Source of the DNA: M3007 sp044347755
Lineage (GTDB): Bacteria > Bacteroidota > Bacteroidia > Chitinophagales > Saprospiraceae
Direction of reading: 5' to 3'
Assembly (NCBI GenBank): GCA_044347755.1
Contig: JBIKUE010000041.1
Location: 1-38,336 of the forward strand
Length of the DNA stretch: 38,336 nucleotides
The number at the start of each line of letters is the position of its first letter. Positions within the stretch are counted from its first letter, which is position 1. Position numbers and translations under genes: made by a program. Shown in pieces: positions 23,305 through 32,820 of the stretch. The notes beneath the pieces were generated by a model. That model worked only from the letters and a program-made list of their open reading frames with translations. It was not told the origin of the DNA and did no database searches.

Positions 23305-26300
23305 ATGATTAGAAAGCTACTAGCTCCATTGGCTGTTATATTGCTTCTCTCCGGGCATATTTTCGGCCAGGTGAATCCCCCATGTCCAACCCCTCCACCT
23401 CCAGGTGCGGAAAACTGTCAGGCTTCTTGTGTTTATTGTGATTTTGATGGCTATATGGGCATCAACAACGGTACCCCTTCCGGAGGTAATACGGTTTGTG
23501 GCCAGATTGCCATTCACAATGACCAATGGTTTGGCTTTACGGCAGGTAGTTCAACCATTGAAATTACCATTATTCCAAGCAATTGCCAGAACGGAGATGG
23601 TTTGCAATCTGCCTTTTTTGATGATTGCTCTGACGCGGACGCGATTACCTGTAACCCTGGTTCTCCTGGTGGAGGTAACAATCCACTCGTACTGTTCTAT
23701 GATGGCTTTACACCAGGCGAAACCTATTTTTTGATGTTGGACGGCTGGAGTGGCGACGTTTGTAATTTTGAAATTGACATTACACAGGGTTCCATTACTC
23801 CTGATCCTCCCGGGAATGCCCAGCAACCTCAAGGTCCTGCAGTGGTTTGCCCTGGCGCTACGGCCGTATATACCATTCCTGATGTGTCTTTTGCGGGTAG
23901 TTATCTATGGACGGCGCCTGCTGGGTCTTCCATCAATGGTTTTGGCGCTTCGCTCAATGTAGATGCTCCGGAAGGTACAATGGTAACCATTACTTTCGGT
24001 AATTCAGGGGGTAATGTCTGTGTTCAAGCGGATAATGCGTGTAATCCTGCCTCAGGAGTCTTTTGTCTTCCTGTTGTCAATCAACCTATTCCGATCACCG
24101 TACGACCTCCAATAACGGTTTGTATTGAGGATACCCCTTTTAGCTGGGATGAAGAACCGTACACCATGCTTAATTCTCCAGGGGTGTACACGCTGACTTC
24201 AACGCCATATCAATCCTATTTGGGTTGTGACAGTTCGGTGAGGCAAACCATTACCATAAAACAGATCCCCCCAACCAATCTTGGTATCAAGTATGTGTGC
24301 ATAGGGGAATGTATAACGGTAGGTGGAGAGCAATTTTGTGATCCCGGGAACCATGCAGTTGTGCTCGAATCGTTTAATCAATGCGACTCTCTGGTAACGT
24401 TCTCTTTGGTTGTGATGGATCCGGTGGCGGTGATTCCTCCACCAGCAAATCCCATTGATTGTAACAGTTCCGGAGTTTTACTAACCAGTACCGGATCAAC
24501 TCCTCTGGGTCAGGCAACCTATGCCTGGCAAAATGTAAACTGGAATTTTGTAGGTGGCCAAACCACTTATAATGCCACACTAACCGGTACATATTACCTG
24601 GTCATTACTCAAACTGCAGGTGGTGTCCAATGCAGAGATACGGCCTCTGTTGTAGTAACAGGAAATACGATCCCACCAGGCGCAACGGCCACTGGAGGGA
24701 ATATCAATTGTATCAACTCCCAGGTTACACTAAATAGTACTTCCCCAACCGGTGGTGTAAGTTATACCTGGACTGGTCCCGGAATTACACCAGCCAACCA
24801 GTTCCTGCAAAACCCAACGGTTAATGCTCCAGGCGTTTACGTGGTAACGGTTAGAAACCCGGTAAATGGGTGTACTTCCACAGCAACGGTAACCGTCAAT
24901 GGAGACCTTACGCCTCCTTCGGCAGCAGCGGGTGGTGGCATCATTACTTGCGCACAAAACAATGTTACCATTGATGGTGCCACGAATGTGCCTACTCCAA
25001 CCTGGATCTGGACGGGCCCGGGAATTACTCCGGCCAATCAGTCGCTGGAGGATCCAAATGTTACCCTGAGCGGAACGTATAATGTTACAGTAACCAATAC
25101 GGTAAACGGGTGTACTAATACGGCTACTGCTATTGTTGATCAAAATACTGCGATCCCTGCCGTTTCGGCCGGGCCGGATCAAACCCTCACCTGTACACTG
25201 CCCAATACCAATCTGCAAGGTAGTGGTGACGGTGGCGGACAGCCCATTTCGTTCTCCTGGGTTGGACCCAATAACTTTAATTCCAACCTTGCCCAACCGA
25301 GCGTTAACGAAGGAGGAACTTATATCTTAACGGTGTTGAACACGCAGAATGGCTGTTTGCAAAACGACACCGTAGTTGTTGCAGTCAATCAGGCTTTACC
25401 TACAGCAGCAGCCGGAGCAGACTCTATAATTACCTGTGCAGAGCCAAGCGTAACCCTCATTGGCGCAGGCTCAAGCCAGGGTGCCAACTTCACTGCCAGC
25501 TGGACAGGTCCGGGTATCAACGGCTCCAATATGAACAGCTACAACCCGGTGGTAGACCAGAATGGTACATACGATCTGTTGATTACCAATACTTCCAACG
25601 GTTGCACGTCTACGGATCAGGTGGTGGTAGATATTAATACAGTGAACCCAACCGCAAATGCCGGTACTGACGACCAGCTTACCTGTACCAATCCGGGTGG
25701 TGTAACACTAAATGGTTCCGGAAGCCCGGCTAACATTACTTATTTGTGGACCGGGCCCGGTATTGGCGCTAATAACGAAACATTGCCAAATCCAACCGTA
25801 ACGCAGCCGGGTACATATATCCTGACTACAACAGATCCAATAAATGGATGTACAGCAACGGATCAGGCTATTGTGACACAGGATGCCAACGTGCCTACAG
25901 CGGCAGGCGGACCAGACCAGGTGTTGAACTGCTCAGTTACCACAGTGAGTATCGATGCTTCCGGATCAACCTCCGGTGCGAATATTACCTACACCTGGAG
26001 CGGCCCGGGCATCAACGCAGGGAACATCAACGCACAAAGCCCATCCGGATTGAACCAACCTGGTACCTACAATCTTACTGTAACCAATTCCCTCAACAGC
26101 TGTGCGAATACAGATGTTGTGGTGATCCTGATTGATACCATTTCTCCTAATGCAGACGCCGGAAACCCACTTATCCTGAACTGCTTCAATGCAGCCACAG
26201 ATACCCTGGATGCTTCTGCCAGCAGCATAGGCTCTATTTACACACTGCTTTGGAGTGGCCCGGGCATCAACCCGGCCAACGAAAATCTGGTAAACCCGGT

Positions 26301-29300
26301 GATAAACAACGCTCCTGGCAACTACCTGCTTGTGGTGACCAATACCGATAATACCTGTACGTCAACTGCTCAGGTAACGGTTACTTCTGATCAGGCTCCT
26401 CCCGTTGCAGACGCTGGAACAGACGACGTTATTGACTGTGTGGTGTTAACTACCAGCATTGGCGGAAACTCCTCCACCGGCCCTAACTTTACATATGCAT
26501 GGACCGGACCTGGTATTACACCTGCCAATGCAAATCTGGCTACGCCTACGGTTAATGCACCAGGTACTTATACCCTCGTTGTAACCAATACCGTGAATGG
26601 TTGTACTGCTACCAACGATATGGATGTGAATACCAATGCTGTTTACCCAACAGCACTTGCCGGAAATGATGGCCTGATTACCTGTGCCAATACTTCTGCT
26701 GTGTTGGATGGTTCAGCCTCAGATAATGGTGCTAACTTCCAAATTTTGTGGAATGGCCCAGGTATCAATGCAGGCAACCAAAATCAGCCTGCTCCAGTGG
26801 TAACGCTGCCAGGTACCTATATCGTTGCCATCACGAATACCATCAACAGTTGTATTTCCCGTGATACGGTAGTGGTGGATGAAAACACCGTAGTGCCGGC
26901 TGCTAGCGCCGGTCTGGACATTATCCTGAACTGCCAGCTGACAAATACTGACCTGGATGGCAGCTTATCCGGTGTTAGCCCAACCATTGTTTACGCATGG
27001 ACAGGTCCGGCCATCAACGCCGGCAATCAGAATGATCAAAATCCAAACATCAACCAGCCAGGTACCTATAACCTGGTGGTAACGGATACAGATAACGGTT
27101 GTTCGGCTGCCGACCAGGTAGTCGTTACCCAGGATAATGTAAATCCTACCGCATCTGCCGGTGCGGATGGATTGATTACTTGCGCCCAACTGACAGATGT
27201 ACTCGACGGTTCTTTGAGTAGCACCGGACCACAAATTACCTATGTTTGGGAAGGCCCGGGTATTAACGGTACCAACTTCAACCTGCAATCACCTACGGTA
27301 AATGCTTCTGGTACCTACACAGTAACCGTAACCAATACACAAAACTTCTGTACCGCCGTTGACGTAGTGGTGGTTGGTCTCAACCAAACAGCACCAGTAG
27401 CAGCAGCAGGTCCGGATGCCACCCTGACTTGTGCCACCACCTCCACTCAACTGAATGCCGGTCAGTCAGCTTCCGGCCCGAATATCAGTTATGCATGGAG
27501 TGGCCCGGGTATTGTAAGTGGATCAACAACCACTACTCCAACGGTGAATGCACCTGGTGCTTATATCCTTACCGTTACGAATGGCGTCAATGGTTGTACC
27601 AGTATTGATGCAGTGGATGTAGGAGAGGATGTTCTTCCACCCATAGTTGCTGCCGGCTCAGATTTGCTTCTTACCTGCGCCAACGCATCAACCGGAGTAA
27701 CGCTCAGCTCAACCGGTAGCTCCTCAGGCCCAACCTTTAGTTATCAGTGGAGTGGCCCGGGTATTACACCTGCCAATCAAACCGTGCCTAACCCAACAGT
27801 TCTCGTTCCAGGCACCTATACACTGGTGATTACCAGCACGGCAAACGGATGCTCCAGCTCTGATGCAGCATTGGTTACGGCGGATCAAAACCTGCCAACT
27901 GCCAATGCCGGTCTTGATCAAATCATCACCTGTGCCATTACATCTGCAGTATTGGATGGATCCGGTTCCTCTACACCTTCCGGCACACTGGTTTACCTCT
28001 GGGCAGGCCCTGGTATCAATGGAGGCAACTCCACAAGTGAAATGCCTACGGTGCTTCAGAATGGCCTATATTCTTTGACGGTTACGAACTCAGTAACCGG
28101 GTGTTCTGCAACGGATGCCGTTCAGGTGTCGCTGGATACACAAGCGCCAGCTATTGCCGCTACTGCTGAAATTATCACCTGTGCAGATCCAATTTCAACT
28201 GTAACCGTTACCAGCAATGCCAACAATTCAACCTTCAACTGGGAAGGCCCGGATGTAAACCCGGGTAACAACAACAATCAAACCTTGCAGGTTGATGTTG
28301 CCGGCTTGTACGCCGTAACGGTAACCGGACCTAATGGATGTACCTCAACTGCCAGCACGATTGTGGAGGAGGATGAAAATGTACCCCAGGGCGCCGCAGA
28401 AGGTACTACGCTTAACTGCCTGAATGGGGGAGCAAGTGTTATCAGCGGCCAGGTGATTTCCCCTGCTGGCTCAACCTTTACCTGGACGGGTCCTGGCATT
28501 GGAACCCAGACCACTGAAACGGTTAATGTAACCCAGGCAGGTGTCTACACCTTTACGATTATAGCACCCAACGGTTGTATAAGACCTATTACGGTGAATG
28601 TGTTAACTGACTTCCAGGCGCCAACCATTGTGGCAGTTGCTAATCAGCAAATTGATTGCAATACCCAGGAAGTAACCATCAATGGCAATGGCACATCGGT
28701 TGGCCCGAACTTCAGTTATCAATGGTCTGCGGTTAACAATGGAAATATTTTATCTGGCGCTAACACCCTGAATCCATTGGTAAATCGGGCAGGCACGTAT
28801 GAGTTGCTCGTTACCAACAATATCAATGGTTGTACCGCTACCGAACAGGTAGATGTACTTATAGATCCGGCCGTTCCTTCCGGCTTTGATGTGGATGTTC
28901 GTAACATTCGTTGCTTTGGAGATGTGAATGGAGCCATTAATGTAAATGGAGTCATTGGAGGTACTCAGCCCTTCTTCTTTACATTGAGCGATGCATCCGG
29001 AGTGATCAACCAGTACACGGGTCTTGGCGCAGGCGAATACACGCTGGCGCTTGAGGACGCAAATGGTTGTCAGCTTGATACCACCATCATCATAGCTGAT
29101 GCCGGTCAATTGCAGGTAGAACTCGGGCCTAACGTCGAAGTTAGTCTGGGTGAAGAAGCTACCGTAACTGCCCAGATTTCCAGCACCATCGGTATCCAAT
29201 CCGTAACCTGGAACTATGCTCCGGGATGCGATCCTCTGGCCACTACTTTCTGTGAAACCTTTACCTATCTCCCATTTGATTCTTATCGCCATACCATCAC

Positions 29301-29658
29301 GGTAGTAGACAACAATGGTTGTATTGCACGTGATGAAGTACTGGTTGTAGTGGAAAAACTTCGCCAGATTTATGTGCCAAATATCTTCAACCCGGATAGC
29401 GACCTGAACTTTAATCTGGGTGTATTTGTGGGCATTGATGTGGCCAAAGTCAAGAAATTTGCCATCTACGACCGCTGGGGTAATCAGGTATTCTACCTGG
29501 ATGAATATGTTCCGGTAAATGGAGATGGCGCCCAGGCATGGGATGGCTCCGTACGCGGCGACAAAGGTCAGTTGGGGGTTTATGTATGGTATGTAGAAGT
29601 TGAGTTTATCGACGGTGAGACTAAGCTGTTCAAAGGCGATGTTACCCTGATGCGATAA
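23305..29658 (+). CDS. Giant T9SS adhesin with 18 Ig-like repeats, an SprB-like domain and a gliding-associated C-terminal domain
   Basis: A 2117-residue exported protein. The signal peptide is MIRKLLAPLAVILLLSGHIFGQ. Residues 23-370 hold a cysteine-rich N-terminal region (DGYMGINNGTPSGG, then WFGFTAG) and PKD-like segments. From about residue 377 to 1853 there are 18 repeats of roughly 82 residues, with consensus AGxDxxxTC near the start, W-x-GPGIxxxN in the middle and PGTYxLxVTNTxNGCT at the end. Each carries two conserved cysteines (TC and GC), suggesting one disulfide per domain. An SprB-like domain follows (VRNIRCFGDVNGAINV), then the type B T9SS sorting domain (FAIYDRWGNQVF, WDGSVRGDKGQLGVYVWYVE). 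Such proteins are exported by T9SS and anchored at the surface, where they act as adhesins or in gliding. The ligand is unknown. Confidence 0.92.
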   Translation: MIRKLLAPLAVILLLSGHIFGQVNPPCPTPPPPGAENCQASCVYCDFDGYMGINNGTPSGGNTVCGQIAIHNDQWFGFTAGSSTIEITIIPSNCQNGDGLQSAFFDDCSDADAITCNPGSPGGGNNPLVLFYDGFTPGETYFLMLDGWSGDVCNFEIDITQGSITPDPPGNAQQPQGPAVVCPGATAVYTIPDVSFAGSYLWTAPAGSSINGFGASLNVDAPEGTMVTITFGNSGGNVCVQADNACNPASGVFCLPVVNQPIPITVRPPITVCIEDTPFSWDEEPYTMLNSPGVYTLTSTPYQSYLGCDSSVRQTITIKQIPPTNLGIKYVCIGECITVGGEQFCDPGNHAVVLESFNQCDSLVTFSLVVMDPVAVIPPPANPIDCNSSGVLLTSTGSTPLGQATYAWQNVNWNFVGGQTTYNATLTGTYYLVITQTAGGVQCRDTASVVVTGNTIPPGATATGGNINCINSQVTLNSTSPTGGVSYTWTGPGITPANQFLQNPTVNAPGVYVVTVRNPVNGCTSTATVTVNGDLTPPSAAAGGGIITCAQNNVTIDGATNVPTPTWIWTGPGITPANQSLEDPNVTLSGTYNVTVTNTVNGCTNTATAIVDQNTAIPAVSAGPDQTLTCTLPNTNLQGSGDGGGQPISFSWVGPNNFNSNLAQPSVNEGGTYILTVLNTQNGCLQNDTVVVAVNQALPTAAAGADSIITCAEPSVTLIGAGSSQGANFTASWTGPGINGSNMNSYNPVVDQNGTYDLLITNTSNGCTSTDQVVVDINTVNPTANAGTDDQLTCTNPGGVTLNGSGSPANITYLWTGPGIGANNETLPNPTVTQPGTYILTTTDPINGCTATDQAIVTQDANVPTAAGGPDQVLNCSVTTVSIDASGSTSGANITYTWSGPGINAGNINAQSPSGLNQPGTYNLTVTNSLNSCANTDVVVILIDTISPNADAGNPLILNCFNAATDTLDASASSIGSIYTLLWSGPGINPANENLVNPVINNAPGNYLLVVTNTDNTCTSTAQVTVTSDQAPPVADAGTDDVIDCVVLTTSIGGNSSTGPNFTYAWTGPGITPANANLATPTVNAPGTYTLVVTNTVNGCTATNDMDVNTNAVYPTALAGNDGLITCANTSAVLDGSASDNGANFQILWNGPGINAGNQNQPAPVVTLPGTYIVAITNTINSCISRDTVVVDENTVVPAASAGLDIILNCQLTNTDLDGSLSGVSPTIVYAWTGPAINAGNQNDQNPNINQPGTYNLVVTDTDNGCSAADQVVVTQDNVNPTASAGADGLITCAQLTDVLDGSLSSTGPQITYVWEGPGINGTNFNLQSPTVNASGTYTVTVTNTQNFCTAVDVVVVGLNQTAPVAAAGPDATLTCATTSTQLNAGQSASGPNISYAWSGPGIVSGSTTTTPTVNAPGAYILTVTNGVNGCTSIDAVDVGEDVLPPIVAAGSDLLLTCANASTGVTLSSTGSSSGPTFSYQWSGPGITPANQTVPNPTVLVPGTYTLVITSTANGCSSSDAALVTADQNLPTANAGLDQIITCAITSAVLDGSGSSTPSGTLVYLWAGPGINGGNSTSEMPTVLQNGLYSLTVTNSVTGCSATDAVQVSLDTQAPAIAATAEIITCADPISTVTVTSNANNSTFNWEGPDVNPGNNNNQTLQVDVAGLYAVTVTGPNGCTSTASTIVEEDENVPQGAAEGTTLNCLNGGASVISGQVISPAGSTFTWTGPGIGTQTTETVNVTQAGVYTFTIIAPNGCIRPITVNVLTDFQAPTIVAVANQQIDCNTQEVTINGNGTSVGPNFSYQWSAVNNGNILSGANTLNPLVNRAGTYELLVTNNINGCTATEQVDVLIDPAVPSGFDVDVRNIRCFGDVNGAINVNGVIGGTQPFFFTLSDASGVINQYTGLGAGEYTLALEDANGCQLDTTIIIADAGQLQVELGPNVEVSLGEEATVTAQISSTIGIQSVTWNYAPGCDPLATTFCETFTYLPFDSYRHTITVVDNNGCIARDEVLVVVEKLRQIYVPNIFNPDSDLNFNLGVFVGIDVAKVKKFAIYDRWGNQVFYLDEYVPVNGDGAQAWDGSVRGDKGQLGVYVWYVEVEFIDGETKLFKGDVTLMR
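24433..28865 (+). repeat. Tandem Ig-like domain array (18 units) within the adhesin
   Basis: About 82 codons per unit, 18 units, recognisable by the GPGI core and the two cysteines. Units differ in many bases, so this is an old, diverged array rather than a recent exact duplication. The first and last few units are the most divergent in protein sequence. Confidence 0.85.
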
Positions 29659-29677
29659 ACGGTTTGTTCATAATAAT

Positions 29678-29720
29678 AAAGCCGCTTCTGCCTGTATGGT
29701 GGAAGCGGCTTTGTTTGTTT
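29678..29720 (+). terminator. Intrinsic terminator after the adhesin gene
   Basis: AAAGCCGCTTC (29678-29688) pairs perfectly with GAAGCGGCTTT (29702-29712), followed by T-rich GTTTGTTT. Placed 20 bases after the stop and before the convergent gene. Confidence 0.85.
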
Positions 29721-29730
29721 CACCACTAGC

Positions 29731-30612
29731 CTACCAACTCAAATTAGCCAGGTTGGTGCGCGCCCTTCCAACGCCTTGCATAGGGGTGGTTTTGTAGTGT
29801 TCCAGTTCAATAATATAGTATTTCAAACCAGCCAGCTTGCTTTGGCGGAAAATAGAAGCAAAGTCAATGGATCCATCTCCAAATTCCACCGTTTCTCTTG
29901 CTTCTGTTTTAGCCATGTCTTTGGCATGACAAAGTTCCCAGCGCCCGGGGAAACGTTTGAACCAATCGATAGGCTTGTGATTGGCATAGCATACCCAATA
30001 CAAATCCATTTCAAAGCACAAGAGTTTAGGGTCTATTTCCTCCAGCAGCCATTCAATCAATAACCGTCCGTCCGGACCCTTTTGGATAAACTCAAAATCA
30101 TGGTTGTGATACCCAAACCGAATGCCGGCCTTTTGGGCATATTCAGCGGCAGCCGCAGCCAATTGGGTAATCCTTTTTACCTCCGGGCGTTCAGCAGCCT
30201 CTATCCATGGGAATATAATGTATTTCTGCCCCATTTTAACAGCACTGTCAATGGCTTGTTTTGCCCGATCTGACAGTGTTCCGGATGCGTTAAGGTCATT
30301 TAAAGAAAATCCGCAGTGTGAGGATGGCATTTTCAAGCCATTGTTTCGCAACACCCGGAGGTATTCTTCAATGCTTAACCCAAACATTTTTCCGTCTTTG
30401 TACCCAAACCCCTCCACTTCTTTATAGCCCATACGAGCGATGGCTTCCAGTGTTGAAGCCGGATTCTTTTCCATGTCGGCTCGAACGCTCCAGAGCTGAA
30501 CACCCAGGTGTTTGACGGGACGGTAAATTTCCTGAATAGTGGTGGGAATGGTGGTGGCGGTGCAGGCTAGGGCTACATTTTTAAGAAATGTTCTTCGAGT
30601 GTTTGTATCCAT
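29731..30612 (-). CDS. Tat-exported sugar phosphate isomerase/epimerase-like TIM-barrel protein
   Basis: A 293-residue protein with a twin-arginine leader, NTRRTFLKNVALACTATT, so it should be exported folded to the periplasm. The rest is the xylose-isomerase/AP-endonuclease-2-type TIM barrel: LGVQLWSVRADMEKNPASTL, IARMGYKEVEGFGY, the metal-site YHNHDFEF, then CFEMDLYW, ELCHAKDM and the late IELEHY strand. Family members act as ketose epimerases, inosose dehydratases or 3-keto-glycoside enzymes; Tat-exported Bacteroidota forms are common and often of unknown substrate. The conserved Glu/Asp/His metal ligands look intact. Start at 30612. It diverges from the sirtuin gene with 96 bases between. 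Confidence 0.85.
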   Translation of the reverse strand: MDTNTRRTFLKNVALACTATTIPTTIQEIYRPVKHLGVQLWSVRADMEKNPASTLEAIARMGYKEVEGFGYKDGKMFGLSIEEYLRVLRNNGLKMPSSHCGFSLNDLNASGTLSDRAKQAIDSAVKMGQKYIIFPWIEAAERPEVKRITQLAAAAAEYAQKAGIRFGYHNHDFEFIQKGPDGRLLIEWLLEEIDPKLLCFEMDLYWVCYANHKPIDWFKRFPGRWELCHAKDMAKTEARETVEFGDGSIDFASIFRQSKLAGLKYYIIELEHYKTTPMQGVGRARTNLANLSW

Positions 30613-30696
30613 GGTTTGACATTATTTGGGCCAAAGAAATAAAACTCTCCTGACAATGCAAAGAGCGTCACCTCTTTCAGGAAATGATGAAGTACT

Positions 30697-30704
30697 TACC
30701 TTTG
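30697..30704 (+). promoter_or_regulatory. Bacteroidota -7 promoter box for the sirtuin operon
   Basis: TACCTTTG is a perfect TAnnTTTG match, four bases before the ATG at 30709, implying an almost leaderless mRNA. TTTC at 30675-30678 is a weak -33 candidate 18 bases upstream. Confidence 0.55.
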
Positions 30705-30708
30705 AGGC

Positions 30709-31401
30709 ATGAAGCAAAAAATTGTGGTACTTACCGGCGCCGGCATCAGCGCAGAAAGTGGCATCAAGACCTTCCGTGACAGTGATGGTCTTTGGGAAAA
30801 TCATCGGATTGAAGACGTAGCCACGCCGGAGGGTTGGGCAGCTAACCCCAAACTGGTATTGGAATTTTATAATCAACGAAGAGCGCAATTGCTTGATGTG
30901 TCGCCTAACGATGGCCACCGGGCATTGGTAGATCTTGAGCGTGATTTTGAGGTACACGTGGTGACACAAAATGTAGATGATCTGCATGAAAGAGCTGGGA
31001 GTTCAAAAGTGTTACACCTGCATGGCGAACTCCGGAAAGTGCGGTCTGTGCGCCATCCAAATTTGGTGTACAACTGGGACAAGGACCTGAATATGGGAGA
31101 TTTATGCGAAAAAGGCGCTCAACTTCGGCCACATATTGTCTGGTTTGGTGAGGCCGTGCCGATGCTGGAAACCGCCGCCGATCTGGCTTCAGAAGCAGAT
31201 GTTTTTTTGATTGTCGGCACTTCACTTCAGGTATATCCGGCAGCCGGATTGATGCATTATGCCCCCCACCATATACCGGTGTACTATGTTGATCCAAAAC
31301 CTCAACTAAATTTTGAACTCAGCCGAATGCCTAACCTAACCGTTATTGCTGAACCAGCGTCGACCGGCGTTTGGACTGTGGTGGAGAAGCTAAGGGGCTA
31401 A
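30709..31401 (+). CDS. Sir2-family NAD-dependent protein deacylase (zinc-cysteine-free, SIRT5-like)
   Basis: A 230-residue sirtuin. GAGISAESGI (10-19) binds NAD, QNVDDLH (87-93) and H105 in LHLHGEL form the active site, and FGEAVP and GTSLQVYPAAG complete the Rossmann part. The Y54-x-x-R57 pair in FYNQRR matches the SIRT5/CobB motif that binds acidic acyl groups, so succinyl-, malonyl- or glutaryl-lysine could be preferred (inference). The small domain lacks the four zinc cysteines of E. coli CobB: the stretch from VRSVRHPN to GDLCEKGAQ has just one Cys. I recall similar zinc-free forms in other Bacteroidota. It is the first gene of a three-gene operon, 12 bases ahead of the sensor kinase. 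Confidence 0.92.
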   Translation: MKQKIVVLTGAGISAESGIKTFRDSDGLWENHRIEDVATPEGWAANPKLVLEFYNQRRAQLLDVSPNDGHRALVDLERDFEVHVVTQNVDDLHERAGSSKVLHLHGELRKVRSVRHPNLVYNWDKDLNMGDLCEKGAQLRPHIVWFGEAVPMLETAADLASEADVFLIVGTSLQVYPAAGLMHYAPHHIPVYYVDPKPQLNFELSRMPNLTVIAEPASTGVWTVVEKLRG

Positions 31402-31413
31402 GAGAACTCGTTT

Positions 31414-32799
31414 ATGCAAATTCGCACCCGATTAACGTTGTTGTTTGGTTTGATCACTGCCGGTATTCTGGCGGGGGTGCTGCTAGCGGTTTACATAGTG
31501 TATCGTCAAAGTACAGCCTATAGCTTTTATCAGGGATTGGAATCCAAGGTGGAAATGACTGCACAGGCAGCTTTGCGGAGTAGCTCGGAATTAAAACCGC
31601 TCTCCAATAATTGGCTGGCCCCTGATGATGGCATACTCCAGTATCAGGATAATATTAGTATTTACAATAACAGTTATGAGCGGGTATTTGCAGTTCATGT
31701 GGATGCGCCGCCTGTTTCCGTGAAAGATTTACAGGATATTTATCAAACCGGGGAACTTCATTTTAGCCATTACAACCTGTTGGCTCTGGGCAAAAAAATG
31801 CCATCCCAAAGCGGAGCAACTTATGTGGTGGTGGTAGAAGGGTATTTCGATGCCACAGCCATTCAACAATTGCGCAATATATTGATCATCAGCTTTTTCG
31901 CAGGCTTGCTCCTGGTAGGTCTGGCGGGTTGGTTTTACGCCGGAAGGGCTTTGGCGCCGGTATTGAGTATCGTTGATGAAGTTGCGCATATACAACCTGC
32001 TGACTTAAGTAAACGGGTAGACCCCGGTGCAAATCAGGATGAAATAGCCCGGCTAGCCGAAACCTTCAATGGTCTGCTCGACAGGATTGAACAGGCGTTT
32101 CGGATGCAGAGGATGTTTCTGTCCAATGTCTCACATGAGCTGCGAAACCCATTAACGGTGATTCGGGCACAAGTAGAGGTCGCTTTACAACGGGAGCGGG
32201 ATACTTCCGCATACCAAAACGTGCTAAAAAGCGTGCTTGACGACGTCAGTTCACTACATGAGGTGGAAGAAGAACTGCTGCAATTGGCGCGTATCTATAA
32301 CGATCCGAACAGCATACCCTTTGCAGAGGTGCGGCTGGATGAATTGCTTTGGCAGGCGCGCCAACAGTTGCATAAACGACATCCGGGGTTTAAGGCCACG
32401 GTAGAATTAGGTGATATGCCTGAAAACGATCAAAGCCTGTCTGTACGCGCCAACGAGGCTTTGTTGCTTACGGCATTGCTGAACCTTATGAACAATGCCT
32501 GCAAATACTCGCCGGATCAGCAGGTGAAAGTAAAGGTGCAGTTCAGGGAAAATGGCGAACATAGCGTTGCGGTTTGCGACAATGGCCCGGGTATACCGGA
32601 AGATGAACAAAAACTCATTTTCGAACCTTTTTTCAGAAGTCCCCGCCACCTGGGGGTAAAAGGTACCGGAGTGGGACTTTCATTAGTGCAAAGCATCCTC
32701 ACACTGCACGAAATCCGTCTTTCCGTCGAAAGTCCGGCAGGGGGAGGGGCAATCTTTCTCCTGGTTTTCCCGCCCAGACCCTATATTGCTGCGCAATAA
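31414..32799 (+). CDS. HAMP-containing sensor histidine kinase (orphan)
   Basis: A 461-residue membrane kinase. Two membrane helices (about 8-29 and 155-175) flank a 125-residue periplasmic sensing region. A HAMP follows (APVLSIVDEVAHIQPADLSK), then the phosphoacceptor H-box SHELRNPLT with H241, the N-box NLMNNACKYSP (N360), and DNGPGIPEDE, FEPFFRS and KGTGVGLSLVQ of the ATPase domain. It is of the EnvZ/CusS-like HisKA class. The usual response regulator is absent on both sides: upstream is a sirtuin, downstream a predicted peptidase, so the partner must be elsewhere. Spacing of 12 and 21 bases to its neighbours suggests a single transcript. Confidence 0.95.
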   Translation: MQIRTRLTLLFGLITAGILAGVLLAVYIVYRQSTAYSFYQGLESKVEMTAQAALRSSSELKPLSNNWLAPDDGILQYQDNISIYNNSYERVFAVHVDAPPVSVKDLQDIYQTGELHFSHYNLLALGKKMPSQSGATYVVVVEGYFDATAIQQLRNILIISFFAGLLLVGLAGWFYAGRALAPVLSIVDEVAHIQPADLSKRVDPGANQDEIARLAETFNGLLDRIEQAFRMQRMFLSNVSHELRNPLTVIRAQVEVALQRERDTSAYQNVLKSVLDDVSSLHEVEEELLQLARIYNDPNSIPFAEVRLDELLWQARQQLHKRHPGFKATVELGDMPENDQSLSVRANEALLLTALLNLMNNACKYSPDQQVKVKVQFRENGEHSVAVCDNGPGIPEDEQKLIFEPFFRSPRHLGVKGTGVGLSLVQSILTLHEIRLSVESPAGGGAIFLLVFPPRPYIAAQ

Positions 32800-32820
32800 C
32801 CGGCCCTTAAACACAATACC

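Noticed and set aside
24433..28865. CRISPR array
   Set aside because: The regular repeats are about 246 bases, diverged and in frame, and encode Ig-like domains.
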